Source: Maricaulis maris
GTDB taxonomy: Bacteria; Pseudomonadota; Alphaproteobacteria; Caulobacterales; Maricaulaceae
Direction of reading: 5' to 3'
NCBI RefSeq assembly: GCF_036322705.1
Contig: NZ_AP027270.1
Span: forward strand, 1,985,501-2,049,500
Length of the DNA: 64,000 bases
Part shown: piece after piece, positions 17,568 through 27,115 of the stretch
Layout of the letters: each line of letters starts with the position of its first letter
How positions within the stretch are numbered: the stretch's first letter is position 1
Program-made: the position numbers and the translations under genes
Notes under the pieces: generated by a model
The model's input: only the letters and a program-made list of their open reading frames with translations
Databases searched by the model: none
Told to the model about the DNA's origin: nothing

Positions 17568-19046
17568 ATGACGAACCACGTTCTTCTGATCCATGGCTGG
17601 AGCGCCAGCGACAAGTCCATGGCCAAGGTTGGCGAGTTGCTGGCGACTCATGGCTACCAGACGCAGGACGTCTTCCTCGGTGGTTATCCATCAATGGATG
17701 ATGATGTGCGGATCGAGGACTCGGGCCGCCGTCTGCACGTCGTTGTGGCGGAGATGCAGGCCGCCGGGACCCTGCCGGCCAGCTTCCATGTGGTTGTCCA
17801 TTCGACAGGGGCGCTGGTCGCACGCTGGTGGCTGGCGGAGTATTTTCCCGATGGCGACGCACCGGTCGCCAACTTCCTGATGCTGGCCCCGGCCAATTTC
17901 GGCTCGCCCCTGGCCACGATCGGACGCTCGACGCTTGGACGCCTGACCAAGGGCTTCACCAATGGCTTCCAGACCGGGACGAACTTCCTCAACGCACTCG
18001 AGCTCGCCTCGAAATTCCAGGAATCCCTCACCCTGCGCGACCGCCTGAGCGAGGACGGGGCGACCAACAGCCCCTTCTCGGAGGATGGCACCCGTCCCTA
18101 TGTCATCGTCGGCGCAGACCCGATCTTCGGGACGGGCGTCCTCGGCGAGAAAGCCTGGGACGGGACAGTCCGTATCTCCACCGCCAATATCGATCCGCGC
18201 GGGGTCACCGTCGATTTCACCAAGGGCTCGATCCTGGAACCGGAATTCCGCGCCTGGACCCGGCGCGGCCCGGAGGACACGCCCTTCGCCGCGATCCCGG
18301 ATCGCAGCCATCTGACCATCCTCAAACCCGCCGCCAAGGAAAGCGCGTCCAAAGACGCGATTGTCTCGGAACGGCTCGCCAAGCTGATCCTGCAGGCACT
18401 GGCGACCCAGTCGGCCGCCGCCTATCGCGCCGTCGCCGAAGACTGGGCCGAGGTATGTCTGGAGACCCGCAAGCTGGCCCAGGACGGGGAAGTCGCCGAT
18501 GCACTGCGCAAACGCATACTCGGCCGCGCCAGTGCCGACGGCAGCCGGTTCCGCGAATTCTACCAGATCGTTGTCGAGGCGGTGGATGACAGCGGCCTGC
18601 CGGTCGATGATTTCTCGATCTGGCTGACCGCCCCGAAAAAGGCCAAGGAGACCCAGTTCAAGGCGGGGAACAATGTCACCCAGGTCGAGATCGACGCCCA
18701 GCTCTCGCTGATCCAGGACCGGCATGTGAACACCTGCCACAAGAACCGGCTATCGCTGCATGTTGATCGCCGCGAACTGCTCGCCAACTTCCTGCGCGAC
18801 CGTATTCCGCCGAGCTATGAAGCCTCGCTGGCGGCCGGCATCACCGCCGCCTCACCGGGCAAGCGGGTGGGTTATTTCGATATTGACGGCAAGGAACACA
18901 GCGCACTGATCCGGCTGCGCGCCCTCGAGCCGGGGGATGAGGAGAAGGGAAAGCGCTTCCTGCGGCGCTACACCACCCACTTCATCCGCGTGATCCTGCC
19001 GCGCGTGACCAGCGATGATGTGTTCACGGTGCGCACGCTGCGCTAG
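17568..19046 (+). CDS. Lipase-like alpha/beta hydrolase with extra C-terminal domain
   Basis: The first ~280 residues are an alpha/beta hydrolase: HGWSASDKS oxyanion loop, nucleophile elbow VVHSTGALVAR (Ser in H-S-T-G), acid in GTVRISTANID or nearby, and His in RSHLTIL. No signal peptide is visible. Residues from about 280 to 492 form a second, mostly beta domain (VDDFSIWLTAPKK, RLSLHVDRRELLANF, RYTTHFIRVILPRVT) that I do not recognise. The first residue of the elbow is His, not Gly. The gene overlaps the convergent PhzF gene by 4 bp. Confidence 0.75.
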   Translation: MTNHVLLIHGWSASDKSMAKVGELLATHGYQTQDVFLGGYPSMDDDVRIEDSGRRLHVVVAEMQAAGTLPASFHVVVHSTGALVARWWLAEYFPDGDAPVANFLMLAPANFGSPLATIGRSTLGRLTKGFTNGFQTGTNFLNALELASKFQESLTLRDRLSEDGATNSPFSEDGTRPYVIVGADPIFGTGVLGEKAWDGTVRISTANIDPRGVTVDFTKGSILEPEFRAWTRRGPEDTPFAAIPDRSHLTILKPAAKESASKDAIVSERLAKLILQALATQSAAAYRAVAEDWAEVCLETRKLAQDGEVADALRKRILGRASADGSRFREFYQIVVEAVDDSGLPVDDFSIWLTAPKKAKETQFKAGNNVTQVEIDAQLSLIQDRHVNTCHKNRLSLHVDRRELLANFLRDRIPPSYEASLAAGITAASPGKRVGYFDIDGKEHSALIRLRALEPGDEEKGKRFLRRYTTHFIRVILPRVTSDDVFTVRTLR

Positions 19047-19963
19047 CCGAGATCGCCGGTGAAGAGCGTGCCCTCGGCAATCTTCACCGCATCACCGCCC
19101 AGCATGAGATCGGTCAGCTTGCCGGCCTCATGCTTGAGACGGAGCCGGATCAGGCTGGGTCGTCCCATCTCGACGCCCTGGTAGATGTCGACGCCATGCT
19201 CGCCCTCGCCCAGGCCGCCCTGCTCACTGATCAGGCCGGCAAAGGCGGCGGCGGCACTGCCGGTTGCCGGGTCTTCGACAATGCCGAGATGCGGGCCGAA
19301 CATGCGTGCGCGCCAGTCGGTCGTGTGCTCGGTCAGGGTCGCCTTGGCGACCACGAGTGCGCAAACCGGCTCATCGCCGCCAAACACATCCTCGAAAGCC
19401 GCCAGGTCCAGCGTGATCGCGGACAGGCGCGCCGGATCGCGGATCGGCACGATGGCGAAGGGCACGCCCGCCGACCAGACGCCACCGAGGATCGGCGTGT
19501 CCAGCAAGTCTCCGGTCTGCAGCCCCAGCGCCGCGGCGATCGCGGCATAGTCCGGTAATTCCCCGACCTGTTCCGGCAGTTTGGGCGCGAAGAAGCGAGC
19601 CGAGCCGTGGCGCTCCGAATTGGCGCGGCCATCGGCGGTCACATCGCCGACGGTCTCCTCCAGCACGAAGCGCTTGCGCTGGCCGGGCGCGGCACCGCTG
19701 GCCAGGGTCAGCGCGACGGTGGCGCCGATCGTCGGGTGCCCGGCGAAGGGCAATTCCTCGCGCGGGGTGAAGATGCGCAAGCCGTAATCCGCGTCGCGGC
19801 CCCGCGGTTCGGTGATGAAGACCGTCTCGGACAGGTTGAACTCACCGGCGATGGCCTGCATGGAAACCGCATCGAGATCATCCGCGCCAAAGACCACAGC
19901 CAGCGGATTTCCCGCCAGCGCCTGGTCGGTGAAGACGTCGAAAATGGCGTATCGGTGGGTCAT
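19043..19963 (-). CDS. PhzF-family isomerase-like protein
   Basis: A member of the PhzF/diaminopimelate-epimerase-fold family. Hallmarks are GNPLAVVF near the N-terminus, the FTPREELPFAGHPTIGA segment, and DPATGSAAAAFAGL toward the C-terminus. PhzF of phenazine producers isomerises DHHA, but most members are of unknown function and no phenazine genes are nearby. ATG 19963 follows an in-frame TTG. It ends 4 bp inside the lipase gene on the opposite strand and begins just after the ABC permease ends. Confidence 0.85.
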   Translation of the reverse strand: MTHRYAIFDVFTDQALAGNPLAVVFGADDLDAVSMQAIAGEFNLSETVFITEPRGRDADYGLRIFTPREELPFAGHPTIGATVALTLASGAAPGQRKRFVLEETVGDVTADGRANSERHGSARFFAPKLPEQVGELPDYAAIAAALGLQTGDLLDTPILGGVWSAGVPFAIVPIRDPARLSAITLDLAAFEDVFGGDEPVCALVVAKATLTEHTTDWRARMFGPHLGIVEDPATGSAAAAFAGLISEQGGLGEGEHGVDIYQGVEMGRPSLIRLRLKHEAGKLTDLMLGGDAVKIAEGTLFTGDLG

Positions 19964-19972
19964 CAATGGGCC

Positions 19973-20734
19973 TTACGTCTTGAGCCGGTAGCCGGTCTTG
20001 AACATCCGCCAGACGATGAAGAGGCAGAGCGCAAAGAAGCCGACGATCGCCGCAAGCGAGATACCGATATCGACATCGGCGACTCCATAAAAGCTCCAGC
20101 GGAAGCCACTGATCAGATAGACGACCGGGTTGAACAGCGTCACCGTCTGCCAGAAGGGTGGCAGGACGGAGATCGAATAGAAACTGCCACCCAGGAAGGT
20201 CAGCGGCGTCACGATCAGCATCGGCACGATGTTGAGCTGTTCGAAATTATCGGCCCAGATGCCGATGATGAAGCCGAACAGCGAGAAGGTCACCGCCGTC
20301 ATGACCAGGAAGGCCAGCATCACAAAGGGGTGCTGGATTTCAAGCGGCACGAAGAACGAGGCCGTGGTCAAGACGAGCACGCCCAGCACCAGCGACTTGC
20401 TCGCTGCCGCGCCAACGAAGCCGATCACGATCTCGACCGCCGAGATCGGCGCCGACAGAAGCTCGTAGACCGTGCCGTTGAACTTGGGGAAGTAGATGCC
20501 GATGGCCGCATTGGAGACCGACTGCATCAGGATCATCATCATGATCAGGCCGGGCACGATGAAGGCACCATAGCCGACGCCGTCGATCGATTCCATGCGC
20601 GATCCGATGGCGGCCCCGAAGACGACGAAATAGAGCGAGGTCGAGATCACGGGCGCCAGGATGGACTGCATCAGCGTCCGCCCCGTGCGGGCCATTTCGG
20701 CCTTGTAGATGGTCAGTGCGCCGCGCCAGTTCAT
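19973..20734 (-). CDS. ABC-2 type permease (YadH-like)
   Basis: The membrane half of an exporter. It has a cytoplasmic N-terminus ([19 protein letters not shown]) and six hydrophobic segments with ABC-2 signature sequence between TM5 and TM6 ([21 protein letters not shown]). It starts inside the 3' end of the upstream ATPase gene (4-bp overlap), so the two are one unit. The YadGH family is of unknown substrate. It is followed 10 bp later by the PhzF gene. Confidence 0.92.
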   Translation of the reverse strand: MNWRGALTIYKAEMARTGRTLMQSILAPVISTSLYFVVFGAAIGSRMESIDGVGYGAFIVPGLIMMMILMQSVSNAAIGIYFPKFNGTVYELLSAPISAVEIVIGFVGAAASKSLVLGVLVLTTASFFVPLEIQHPFVMLAFLVMTAVTFSLFGFIIGIWADNFEQLNIVPMLIVTPLTFLGGSFYSISVLPPFWQTVTLFNPVVYLISGFRWSFYGVADVDIGISLAAIVGFFALCLFIVWRMFKTGYRLKT

Positions 20735-21687
20735 GATGCGCCTCCCACGAGGTCGACAAAGATTTCCTCGAGCGAGCTCTGCCGCGTCTCGAGATCCCGG
20801 ACCGAGACACCAGCCGCATTGAGATTGCTCAGCAATGTGGTGATCCCGGTACGGCCGGACTGCGTGTCATAGTCGAAATGCAGGGCATGCCCGTCCTCGG
20901 CAAGGCTGAGCCCCTCAACCGCAATGGCCGCGGGCAGGCTCGAGAGCGGTTCGGCGAGCTGCAGGGTGAGCGTCTTGCGACCGAGCTTGGCCATCAGGGT
21001 CGCGGTCTCCTCGACCAGCACGATCTCGCCCTGGCGGATCACGCCGACCCGGTCGGCCATTTCCTCGGCCTCCTGGATGTAGTGCGTGGTGAGGATGATG
21101 GTCTTGCCGCGCTGGCGCAGCTTCTCGACCACCTGCCACATGCCCTGGCGCAGTTCGACATCGACACCGGCGGTCGGCTCGTCGAGGAAGAGAATGTCGG
21201 GATCATGCGACAGCGCCTTGGCAATCATCACCCGGCGCTTCATGCCACCGGACAGGGCCCGCATCTGGCTGTCCCGCTTGTCCCAGAGGGACAGATCCCT
21301 GAGCACCTGCTCGACATAGGCGGGATCGGCCGGCTTGCCGAACAGGCCGCGCGAATAGGCGACCGCATCCTTCACCTTGGTGAACATGTCGATCGACATT
21401 TCCTGCGGCACCAGACCGATGCGCGCGCGGGTGTGGCGGAAGTCACCCTTGATGTCGTGACCGAAGACCCGGACCGAGCCGGAGGAGGCATTGACCAGGC
21501 CGCAAATAATCCCGATCAGCGTCGTCTTGCCGGCACCGTTCGGGCCCAGCAGGGCAAAGATTTCGCCCTTGCGGATGTCGAGATTGACGGTCTTGAGCGC
21601 GGTAAAACCGCCGGCATAGGTCTTGGAGATCCCGTCAATCGACAGGACGACCGGGTCGGCAGCCTCGGACGGTGCGGCGTTTGGCAT
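20731..21687 (-). CDS. ABC transporter ATP-binding protein (YadG-like)
   Basis: Cytoplasmic ATPase of the exporter encoded with the permease. Walker A is [11 protein letters not shown], the signature is [15 protein letters not shown], Walker B is [12 protein letters not shown] and the switch His is in [16 protein letters not shown]-terminal extension of about 90 residues is typical of ABC-2 drug/lipid exporters. ATG 21687 is preferred over TTG 21708. The transported molecule is unknown. Confidence 0.93.
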   Translation of the reverse strand: MPNAAPSEAADPVVLSIDGISKTYAGGFTALKTVNLDIRKGEIFALLGPNGAGKTTLIGIICGLVNASSGSVRVFGHDIKGDFRHTRARIGLVPQEMSIDMFTKVKDAVAYSRGLFGKPADPAYVEQVLRDLSLWDKRDSQMRALSGGMKRRVMIAKALSHDPDILFLDEPTAGVDVELRQGMWQVVEKLRQRGKTIILTTHYIQEAEEMADRVGVIRQGEIVLVEETATLMAKLGRKTLTLQLAEPLSSLPAAIAVEGLSLAEDGHALHFDYDTQSGRTGITTLLSNLNAAGVSVRDLETRQSSLEEIFVDLVGGAS

Positions 21688-21820
21688 GTCGAGGTCAGCT
21701 TTCTTCAATGGCAGGCACGCGCCCGACGTCAGACCGCAAAAGTGGCGGATCGCCGCGAGAATTCAAGGCGCGGGGCCGCATGAGGCGGTGGGAAACGGCC
21801 GACCGGACCTTGTTCGAACC

Positions 21821-22714
21821 CTATTCCTCGCCCAATTCCTCAAGGTCGTCCTCGGTCAGGCCGCCATCGACGCGCCAGCCATAACCATCGCCCTGGGCCA
21901 GGGTTTCGGCCAGCCAGGGCATGGCCGCGACCAGCTTGTCTTCCAAGGTGAAGGGCGGGTTGATGATGACAACGCCGGCGCCGGCGAGCTTGCCTTCGGA
22001 GGCGAGGTCGCGGATCCACAGATCGGCGCGAAGGATCTTCTCCGGCTCGAAATCCTTCTCCGAGATCAGCCATTCGGCGAGGCCATTGTCAAAGCGGTCG
22101 GCGGCCCAGAGATTTTTCAGCGAGCGCCAGAAGATGAAGGTGCCGGTCGGCCATTTCGCCAGCGCGCCCATCACCGCTTCGGCCATGTGAGCCAGCTCGT
22201 CGCGGTCCTCGAAGGGCGGATCGATCAGCACCAGGCCACGCTTTTCCTTCGGCGGCACCAGGCTCTTGAGTGCCTTGTAACCGTCACGGCGCTCGACCTT
22301 CACCCGGGCATCGCGGCGATAGCGATTGTCCAGCGTCTGGCTGTCGGCCTCGTGCAGCTCGCACAGATGGATGCGGTCGTCCTCGCGGGTCAGGCGCGCC
22401 GCGATCTCCGGCGAGCCCGGATAGGCCCTGATCCCGTCCGGGTTCATGTCGCGCACAATGTCGAGCCAGGGGCCGAGCATGGCCTGGACCGGCTCGGGCA
22501 GGTCGGCCTCCATCAGGCGACCAATCCCGTCCTTCCACTCCGGCGAGCGCTCGGCTTCCGAAGAGGCGAGATCATAGCCACCAATCCCGGCATGGGTGTC
22601 GATCACCCGATAGGGTTTCGGCTTGGCGTTGAGATGTTCAAGGCACAGGGCGAGCACCGAGTGCTTGAGCACATCGGCGAAGTTTCCGGCGTGAAACGCG
22701 TGGCGGTAATTCAT
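21821..22714 (-). CDS. rlmJ: 23S rRNA (adenine-2030-N6)-methyltransferase
   Basis: Methylates A2030 of 23S rRNA in E. coli. The N-terminus is the family hallmark NYRHAFHAGNFADVLKH, the SAM-binding strand is VIDTHAGIGGYDL, and the catalytic N6-adenine motif is IDPPFED. Length (297) is close to E. coli RlmJ (280). The start is ATG 22714; the open frame continues upstream without family resemblance, so the longer reading frame is not used. Confidence 0.93.
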   Translation of the reverse strand: MNYRHAFHAGNFADVLKHSVLALCLEHLNAKPKPYRVIDTHAGIGGYDLASSEAERSPEWKDGIGRLMEADLPEPVQAMLGPWLDIVRDMNPDGIRAYPGSPEIAARLTREDDRIHLCELHEADSQTLDNRYRRDARVKVERRDGYKALKSLVPPKEKRGLVLIDPPFEDRDELAHMAEAVMGALAKWPTGTFIFWRSLKNLWAADRFDNGLAEWLISEKDFEPEKILRADLWIRDLASEGKLAGAGVVIINPPFTLEDKLVAAMPWLAETLAQGDGYGWRVDGGLTEDDLEELGEE

Positions 22715-22858
22715 GGCGGCGCTATAGCGCGGAGCGGGGGTCAAGGCCAATACTCCGTGTTGCAGGGCCTGAGCACCACCTGCAAAACCGCCCTCGCCTC
22801 CGACGCAGCCTTGTCCTAGCTTTCGCGGGGCCGGGACAGCTTTGAGGGACGCCGCCAC

Positions 22859-23635
22859 ATGTTCGTGAAACTTTACCGCCGAATGCAGGACGAGGCCGCC
22901 CATGGCGAGCGTCGGGTGATGAAGGCCGGCTGGTTCCTCAAGGACGAGAAATCGAGCCTGATCTGGGATGCGCCCAAGCCGGTCAGCTTTGACCATGACA
23001 AGCCGGCGACCTCGAAATCCGCCCTGTCCTGCCCGGCGGCGATCGAGTTTGACCGTCGGCACTTTGCGATCAACTGCCCGATCGATGTGCATCTGCGCAT
23101 GGTTCGGAATGCCCAGGGCCAGCTCCAGCTGACCAATATCGAGGGGCCGCAGGCCTCGACCCGCCCGGCCGGCCTGCAACAGATCCTGATGATGTCGCCG
23201 CAGAGTGAATGGCGCCATCCGGCCCGGCCAATGCTGCAACTGGTGACGCCCTATGTCTTCGTCTCGGACGATCCGCTTTACGTCAACCAGTTCCCGCCCT
23301 TCCTGCACTACGAGACCCAGAGCCGCCCCGGCGTCATGCTGTGCGGCCGCTTCCCGGCCGATATCTGGCCGCGCCCGCACATGTGGGCTTTTGAATGGCA
23401 TGACCTGGAAAAGGACCTCATTCTCAAGCGAGGCGAGCCGCTTTTCTATGTCCGCTTCGAGGGAGGCGACCCGGCCTCGCCTCTGCGCCTTGTCGAGGCG
23501 GAAAAGACCGAAGAGCTGATGGGCTTCATGCGCTCGCTCACGGATGTGACCAATTTCGTCAATCAGAGCTTCCAGCTTTTCAAGACCGCGCGGGAGCGCC
23601 GGCCCAAGACCCTGTTGGTCGAAAAGAAGCGCTGA
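22859..23635 (+). CDS. Conserved protein of unknown function
   Basis: A soluble 258-residue protein rich in Trp, Pro and Phe, with no signal peptide or membrane segment. Notable stretches are FAINCPIDVHLRM, LQLVTPYVFVSDDPLYVNQFPPF, CGRFPADIWPRPHMWAFEWHD and RGEPLFYVRFEG. I have seen similar sequences in diverse bacteria but recall no function. It lies between rlmJ (divergent) and the carboxypeptidase gene and reads with the latter. Codon use is like its neighbours, so it is a real gene. Confidence 0.75.
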   Translation: MFVKLYRRMQDEAAHGERRVMKAGWFLKDEKSSLIWDAPKPVSFDHDKPATSKSALSCPAAIEFDRRHFAINCPIDVHLRMVRNAQGQLQLTNIEGPQASTRPAGLQQILMMSPQSEWRHPARPMLQLVTPYVFVSDDPLYVNQFPPFLHYETQSRPGVMLCGRFPADIWPRPHMWAFEWHDLEKDLILKRGEPLFYVRFEGGDPASPLRLVEAEKTEELMGFMRSLTDVTNFVNQSFQLFKTARERRPKTLLVEKKR

Positions 23636-23701
23636 CCCGCACGGCTTGCAGTTTGGCCGTCAGCCCCTAGTCTCCCCGCAATAACCTTGGGGAGTCACAC
23701 C

Positions 23702-25177
23702 ATGTTCCGTCTACTTGCTGCCGCCGCTGCGGTGGTCACCCTCGCCGTACCGGCCTTGGCCCAAGAGGCCGACACGCCTGAACCACGGGTCTGGGAAAGC
23801 CGTGGCCAGGTCACCGTTGCCGGCGAGCGCATCCGCTACGCTGTCACCGCCGGTGAAACCTTCCTGCGCGATAGCGACGGCAATCCGACCGCATCGATCT
23901 TCTCGACCAGCTATATCGCCGACGGCACCAGCGATCCGCGCACCCGCCCGGTCGCGTTCGTGTTCAACGGCGGTCCGGGATCGGCCAGCCTGTGGCTGCA
24001 CATGGGCGTGTTCGGTCCGCAGCGTCTGGTCCTGCCCGATGCCGGCGACGATGGTGCGGCACCGTTTGATCTTGTCGAGAACGCCTATTCCATCCTCGAC
24101 GTCGCCGATCTCGTCTTCGTCGATCCGGTCGGCACGGGCTGGTCGCGGGCGCTTGGCGACAATGAAGGCTCCGACTTCTGGGGCGTCGATGAGGATGGCG
24201 AGAGCCTGGCCCAGTTCATCCGCATCTGGCTGTCGGAGAACCAGCGCTGGAACTCGCCGAAATACCTGCTTGGCGAAAGCTATGGGACGCTGCGCATCGG
24301 CTCGCTGCTGAACCAGCTGGAAGGCGGCTATACCGATGTCGCGATCAATGGCGTGGCCTTGATCTCGACTGTTCTGGACTTCCGCTTTGACGACACGTCC
24401 AACGGCAATGATATCGGTTATGTCGGCCTGATGCCGGGATATGCCGCAACCGCCTGGTATCACGGCAAGGTCGACCGCTCGGCCTGGAATGATGATATCG
24501 AGGCCTTCCTCGCCGCGGCGCGTGAATTCGCGATCGAGGACTACATGCCGGCCCTGATGCGCGGTGTGTCGCTCGACCCGACGCGCGAGGCCGAGGTCAT
24601 CGCCCGGCTCTCTGACTTCACCGGCCTCTCGGAAAGCTTCCTCGACCGGGCCAATATGCGCGTGTCCCTGCAGCGCTTCATGCGCGAGCTGCGCCGGGAT
24701 GAAGGCCTGTCGGTCGGACGTCTCGACAGCCGCTATACCGGTGTCGAGGTCGACGGGATCGGCGACACGCCGGAGACCGATCCGAGCTTCTATGGCATCG
24801 ATGCCAGCTTCACCGCCTCCATGCTCGACTATTTCACCCGCACGCTCGGGGTCGATATCACCGAGTACTACTCCACCATTGGCGGCGTCAGCGGCTGGAA
24901 CTGGGATGTCGGTAGCTCGGGTGCGAACAACTACATCAATGTCGCGCCCTGGATCGCCCGCGCCATGCGTCAGAACTCCGATCTCGAAGTGCTGGTCCAG
25001 CAAGGCTATTACGACCTGGCGACGCCCTTCTTCGCGGCCGAACTGATGTTCAACCAACCCGGCTTCGTGCAGGACCGCGTCCACTTCCGCTACTATGAGG
25101 CCGGTCACATGATGTACATCCACCAGCCCTCGCTGGAGACGATGACGGATGATGTCCGCGCCCTGATCACCGACTAG
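23702..25177 (+). CDS. Secreted S10 family serine carboxypeptidase
   Basis: A periplasmic or secreted peptidase. A cleavable signal peptide (MFRLLAAAAAVVTLAVPALAQ) is followed by the S10 fold: oxyanion segment NGGPGSASLWLHMG, nucleophile elbow LLGESYGTLR, acid near DLATPFFAAE and His in YEAGHMMYIH. At 491 residues it has a usual length. ATG 23702 is chosen because it opens the signal peptide and is preceded by GGGGAG. It would release C-terminal residues from peptides. A strong terminator follows. Confidence 0.93.
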   Translation: MFRLLAAAAAVVTLAVPALAQEADTPEPRVWESRGQVTVAGERIRYAVTAGETFLRDSDGNPTASIFSTSYIADGTSDPRTRPVAFVFNGGPGSASLWLHMGVFGPQRLVLPDAGDDGAAPFDLVENAYSILDVADLVFVDPVGTGWSRALGDNEGSDFWGVDEDGESLAQFIRIWLSENQRWNSPKYLLGESYGTLRIGSLLNQLEGGYTDVAINGVALISTVLDFRFDDTSNGNDIGYVGLMPGYAATAWYHGKVDRSAWNDDIEAFLAAAREFAIEDYMPALMRGVSLDPTREAEVIARLSDFTGLSESFLDRANMRVSLQRFMRELRRDEGLSVGRLDSRYTGVEVDGIGDTPETDPSFYGIDASFTASMLDYFTRTLGVDITEYYSTIGGVSGWNWDVGSSGANNYINVAPWIARAMRQNSDLEVLVQQGYYDLATPFFAAELMFNQPGFVQDRVHFRYYEAGHMMYIHQPSLETMTDDVRALITD

Positions 25178-25200
25178 GGTTCGCGGACAGGCCAGACATG

Positions 25201-25230
25201 AAAGGCCCGGCGCACTGCGTCGGGCCTTTT
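25201..25230 (+). terminator. Rho-independent terminator after the S10 gene
   Basis: aaaggcccg at 25201-25209 pairs with cgggccttt at 25221-25229, with an 11-base loop, and a tttt run follows at 25227-25230. It lies 24 bases after the carboxypeptidase stop and just before the convergent gene's stop. Confidence 0.85.
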
Positions 25231-25242
25231 CTTCGGGGACGC

Positions 25243-25899
25243 CTAGCGGGTCTTGCGGGTGAGGTCACAGATCGCGGCCAGCCCGGTCAGGATGAGGAAG
25301 GTCGCGGCCGCCATATAACCCGCCTGCTGCATCGTCCCGGCCGGCGGCATCGTGTGATTGACGTATTCAGCGGCCGCCAGCAGCGTCAGAAAGATCCACG
25401 GCCACACTCGTCCGAGGAGGCCCTTGGCCGCTGTCATCCGCAGATAAAGCGCGAAGCCGACCAGCAGGACCCCGATCTCGACGGCGAGGGCCAGCGGGTA
25501 GTTGTTCCACAGACCGAAGCCGACCCGCATCCCGCCCGGCCAAAGCTCGAGATCAGGCACATGGACGATCAGGTCGAGCAGCCAGTGTGAAAACACCGCC
25601 AGCGCAATCGCCAGCCCGCCGAGCTTTTTCCGGGTCGGCGACAGGAGCGCCCAGACCAGGCCGGCCAGCACTGACCAGCCCAGCGCACCCGGAAGCGAGT
25701 GGGTGATCGGCATGTCGTAGAGATCAAACGCATTGGCCTCGGTAAAGCCGGGCACGATACGGACATGCTCGATGCCGTTCGCGATGAAGATGCCCCACAG
25801 GACATCCACCAGCTGCACCGCCAGGAAAAAGGCCCAGAGCGGAACCGCCCTGGCGACCGTCTTGCCGGCAAAGGCCGGACCATAGTGACCGATGAACAT
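25243..25899 (-). CDS. Multi-pass membrane protein of unknown function
   Basis: A 218-residue protein with about six hydrophobic segments. Conserved-looking His residues occur at MFIGHYGPAFAGK, DMPITHSLPGALGW and FSHWLLDLIVHVPDLEL, a pattern reminiscent of the YdjM-like membrane metal-dependent hydrolases (DUF457), though I cannot confirm family membership. The gene is monocistronic, convergent with the carboxypeptidase gene and separated from it by a terminator. Confidence 0.7.
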   Translation of the reverse strand: MFIGHYGPAFAGKTVARAVPLWAFFLAVQLVDVLWGIFIANGIEHVRIVPGFTEANAFDLYDMPITHSLPGALGWSVLAGLVWALLSPTRKKLGGLAIALAVFSHWLLDLIVHVPDLELWPGGMRVGFGLWNNYPLALAVEIGVLLVGFALYLRMTAAKGLLGRVWPWIFLTLLAAAEYVNHTMPPAGTMQQAGYMAAATFLILTGLAAICDLTRKTR

Positions 25900-26007
25900 G
25901 TGTGTCCCTCCCCCAATCTGGAGGCCGAGCTTACCCGCTTACCGAACGAGGGAAAGCGCAAGGGCGCAAGCGGGGCCGACGTTCAGACGCGACGCCCTGC
26001 GCGTGCC

Positions 26008-26535
26008 CTAATGCCCCTCGTAGGACACCAGGCTGGAGACCGGTACGCCGAGCGCCTCAATGCGCTTGGCGCCGCCCAGCTCGGGCAGATCGATGATGAA
26101 GGTCGCACCCACCACGGTCGCGCCGGCCCGCTGCAACAGCTTGATCGACGCCTCCGCCGTGCCGCCGGTCGCGATCAGGTCGTCGACCAGCAGGACGCGG
26201 TCGCCCTCGGCAATGGCGTCGACATGGATCTCGATCGCGTCCTGGCCGTATTCCAGCTCGTACTCCTCGATCAGCGTCCGGTGGGGCAGCTTGCCGCGCT
26301 TGCGGACCGGCGTGAAGCCGACCGAGAGCTGGTGGGCAACGGCGCCGCCCAGGATGAAGCCCCGCGCCTCGGTCCCGGCGACCTGGTCGATCTTGGCGCC
26401 GGCCCAGGGCTGCACCATGCGGTCGACAGCGACGCGGAAGGCGCGCGCATCACCGATCAGCGTTGTCACATCGCGAAAGAGGATGCCCGGCTTGGGATAG
26501 TCCGGAATGGTGCGGATGGCGGATTTCAGGTCCAT
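26008..26535 (-). CDS. apt: Adenine phosphoribosyltransferase
   Basis: Converts adenine and PRPP to AMP in the cytoplasm. The PRPP-binding loop is [17 protein letters not shown], preceded by a substrate segment [14 protein letters not shown], with [12 protein letters not shown] near the N-terminus. Length 175 is typical. Together with mtnP on the same strand about 1.5 kb upstream, it can recycle adenine released from methylthioadenosine. Confidence 0.96.
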   Translation of the reverse strand: MDLKSAIRTIPDYPKPGILFRDVTTLIGDARAFRVAVDRMVQPWAGAKIDQVAGTEARGFILGGAVAHQLSVGFTPVRKRGKLPHRTLIEEYELEYGQDAIEIHVDAIAEGDRVLLVDDLIATGGTAEASIKLLQRAGATVVGATFIIDLPELGGAKRIEALGVPVSSLVSYEGH

Positions 26536-26599
26536 GGCTCAGATCTCGGCGAATATCAGTCGGGTCGGGTTACTCAGGGACAGGTCAGGCGTCCGGCCA

Positions 26600-26666
26600 G
26601 TCAGCGCGTGGCCAAATTGTCAGCGCCTGGGCAAATCGTCAGCGCGTGGCCAGCTCGTCAGCGCGG
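26600..26666. repeat. 3.5 copies of a 19-bp tandem repeat at a gene end
   Basis: Units starting gtcagcgcg lie at 26600-26618, 26619-26637 and 26638-26656, with a partial copy to 26666. They share gtcagcgc then tgg-ca with a few substitutions. The third unit and the partial copy encode the last residues and the stop codon of the LprI-like gene on the minus strand, and units 1-2 repeat that sequence after the stop. The unit length is not a multiple of three. Confidence 0.8.
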
Positions 26667-27061
26667 CGACGGGTCAGGCTGATCTGGCAGTCCAGCGTGA
26701 TCTCCTCACGAGACGCCTCGGACAGGAACATGGCCGCAGACCGGCGCGTGCATTCGGCGTCGCGATAGCCTGTCCAGGCGGTCTGGGCAGCATCGAACGC
26801 GCGCCGCGCCCCGAAGCGTCCGGCAGAATCCGCATCGACCGCGTCCGCCTCTTCACGGGCCGCATCGGCAACGGTATCGAGCCGGTCCTCGGCCTCGGAG
26901 AGCAGGTTGCGCAGGCAATTGCGGCGGGCGCGCCAGTCGGTGAGAAACTCGGCGCACTCGACGGCCGGCCGCGGAGCCGGAAAACGCAGTGGCTCGGGCG
27001 GTCCGTCCTGGATGGCCAGCATGGTGATGAGAAGTCCGGAAATCACGATCATGTCCCACAA
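26639..27061 (-). CDS. LprI-like (DUF1311) exported protein
   Basis: A 140-residue protein with a hydrophobic N-terminus (MIVISGLLITMLAIQ) and two Cys pairs in a helical domain. The segment AAQTAWTGYRDAEC and the downstream LDCQISLTRRRADEL match the LprI/DUF1311 lysozyme-inhibitor-like family, many of whose members are periplasmic. TTG 27061 has GGAGG nine bases upstream; ATG 27052 would place it 18 bases upstream. The family label is not proof of lysozyme inhibition. The 3' end is duplicated in tandem. Confidence 0.7.
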   Translation of the reverse strand: MWDMIVISGLLITMLAIQDGPPEPLRFPAPRPAVECAEFLTDWRARRNCLRNLLSEAEDRLDTVADAAREEADAVDADSAGRFGARRAFDAAQTAWTGYRDAECTRRSAAMFLSEASREEITLDCQISLTRRRADELATR

Positions 27062-27115
27062 TCCGCTGAACCTCCGTTATGGACGAGGCCTGCGGGCGGG
27101 GAAAGGGGGCAGTGG

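Noticed and set aside
23711-25123. Long minus-strand open frame (470 codons) opposite the S10 carboxypeptidase
   Set aside because: The plus strand carries a full set of S10 motifs and a signal peptide; the minus-strand translation has none.
26600-26666. Possible CRISPR-like repeat
   Set aside because: Repeats are 19 bp, directly abutting, without spacers, and partly coding; no cas genes are present.
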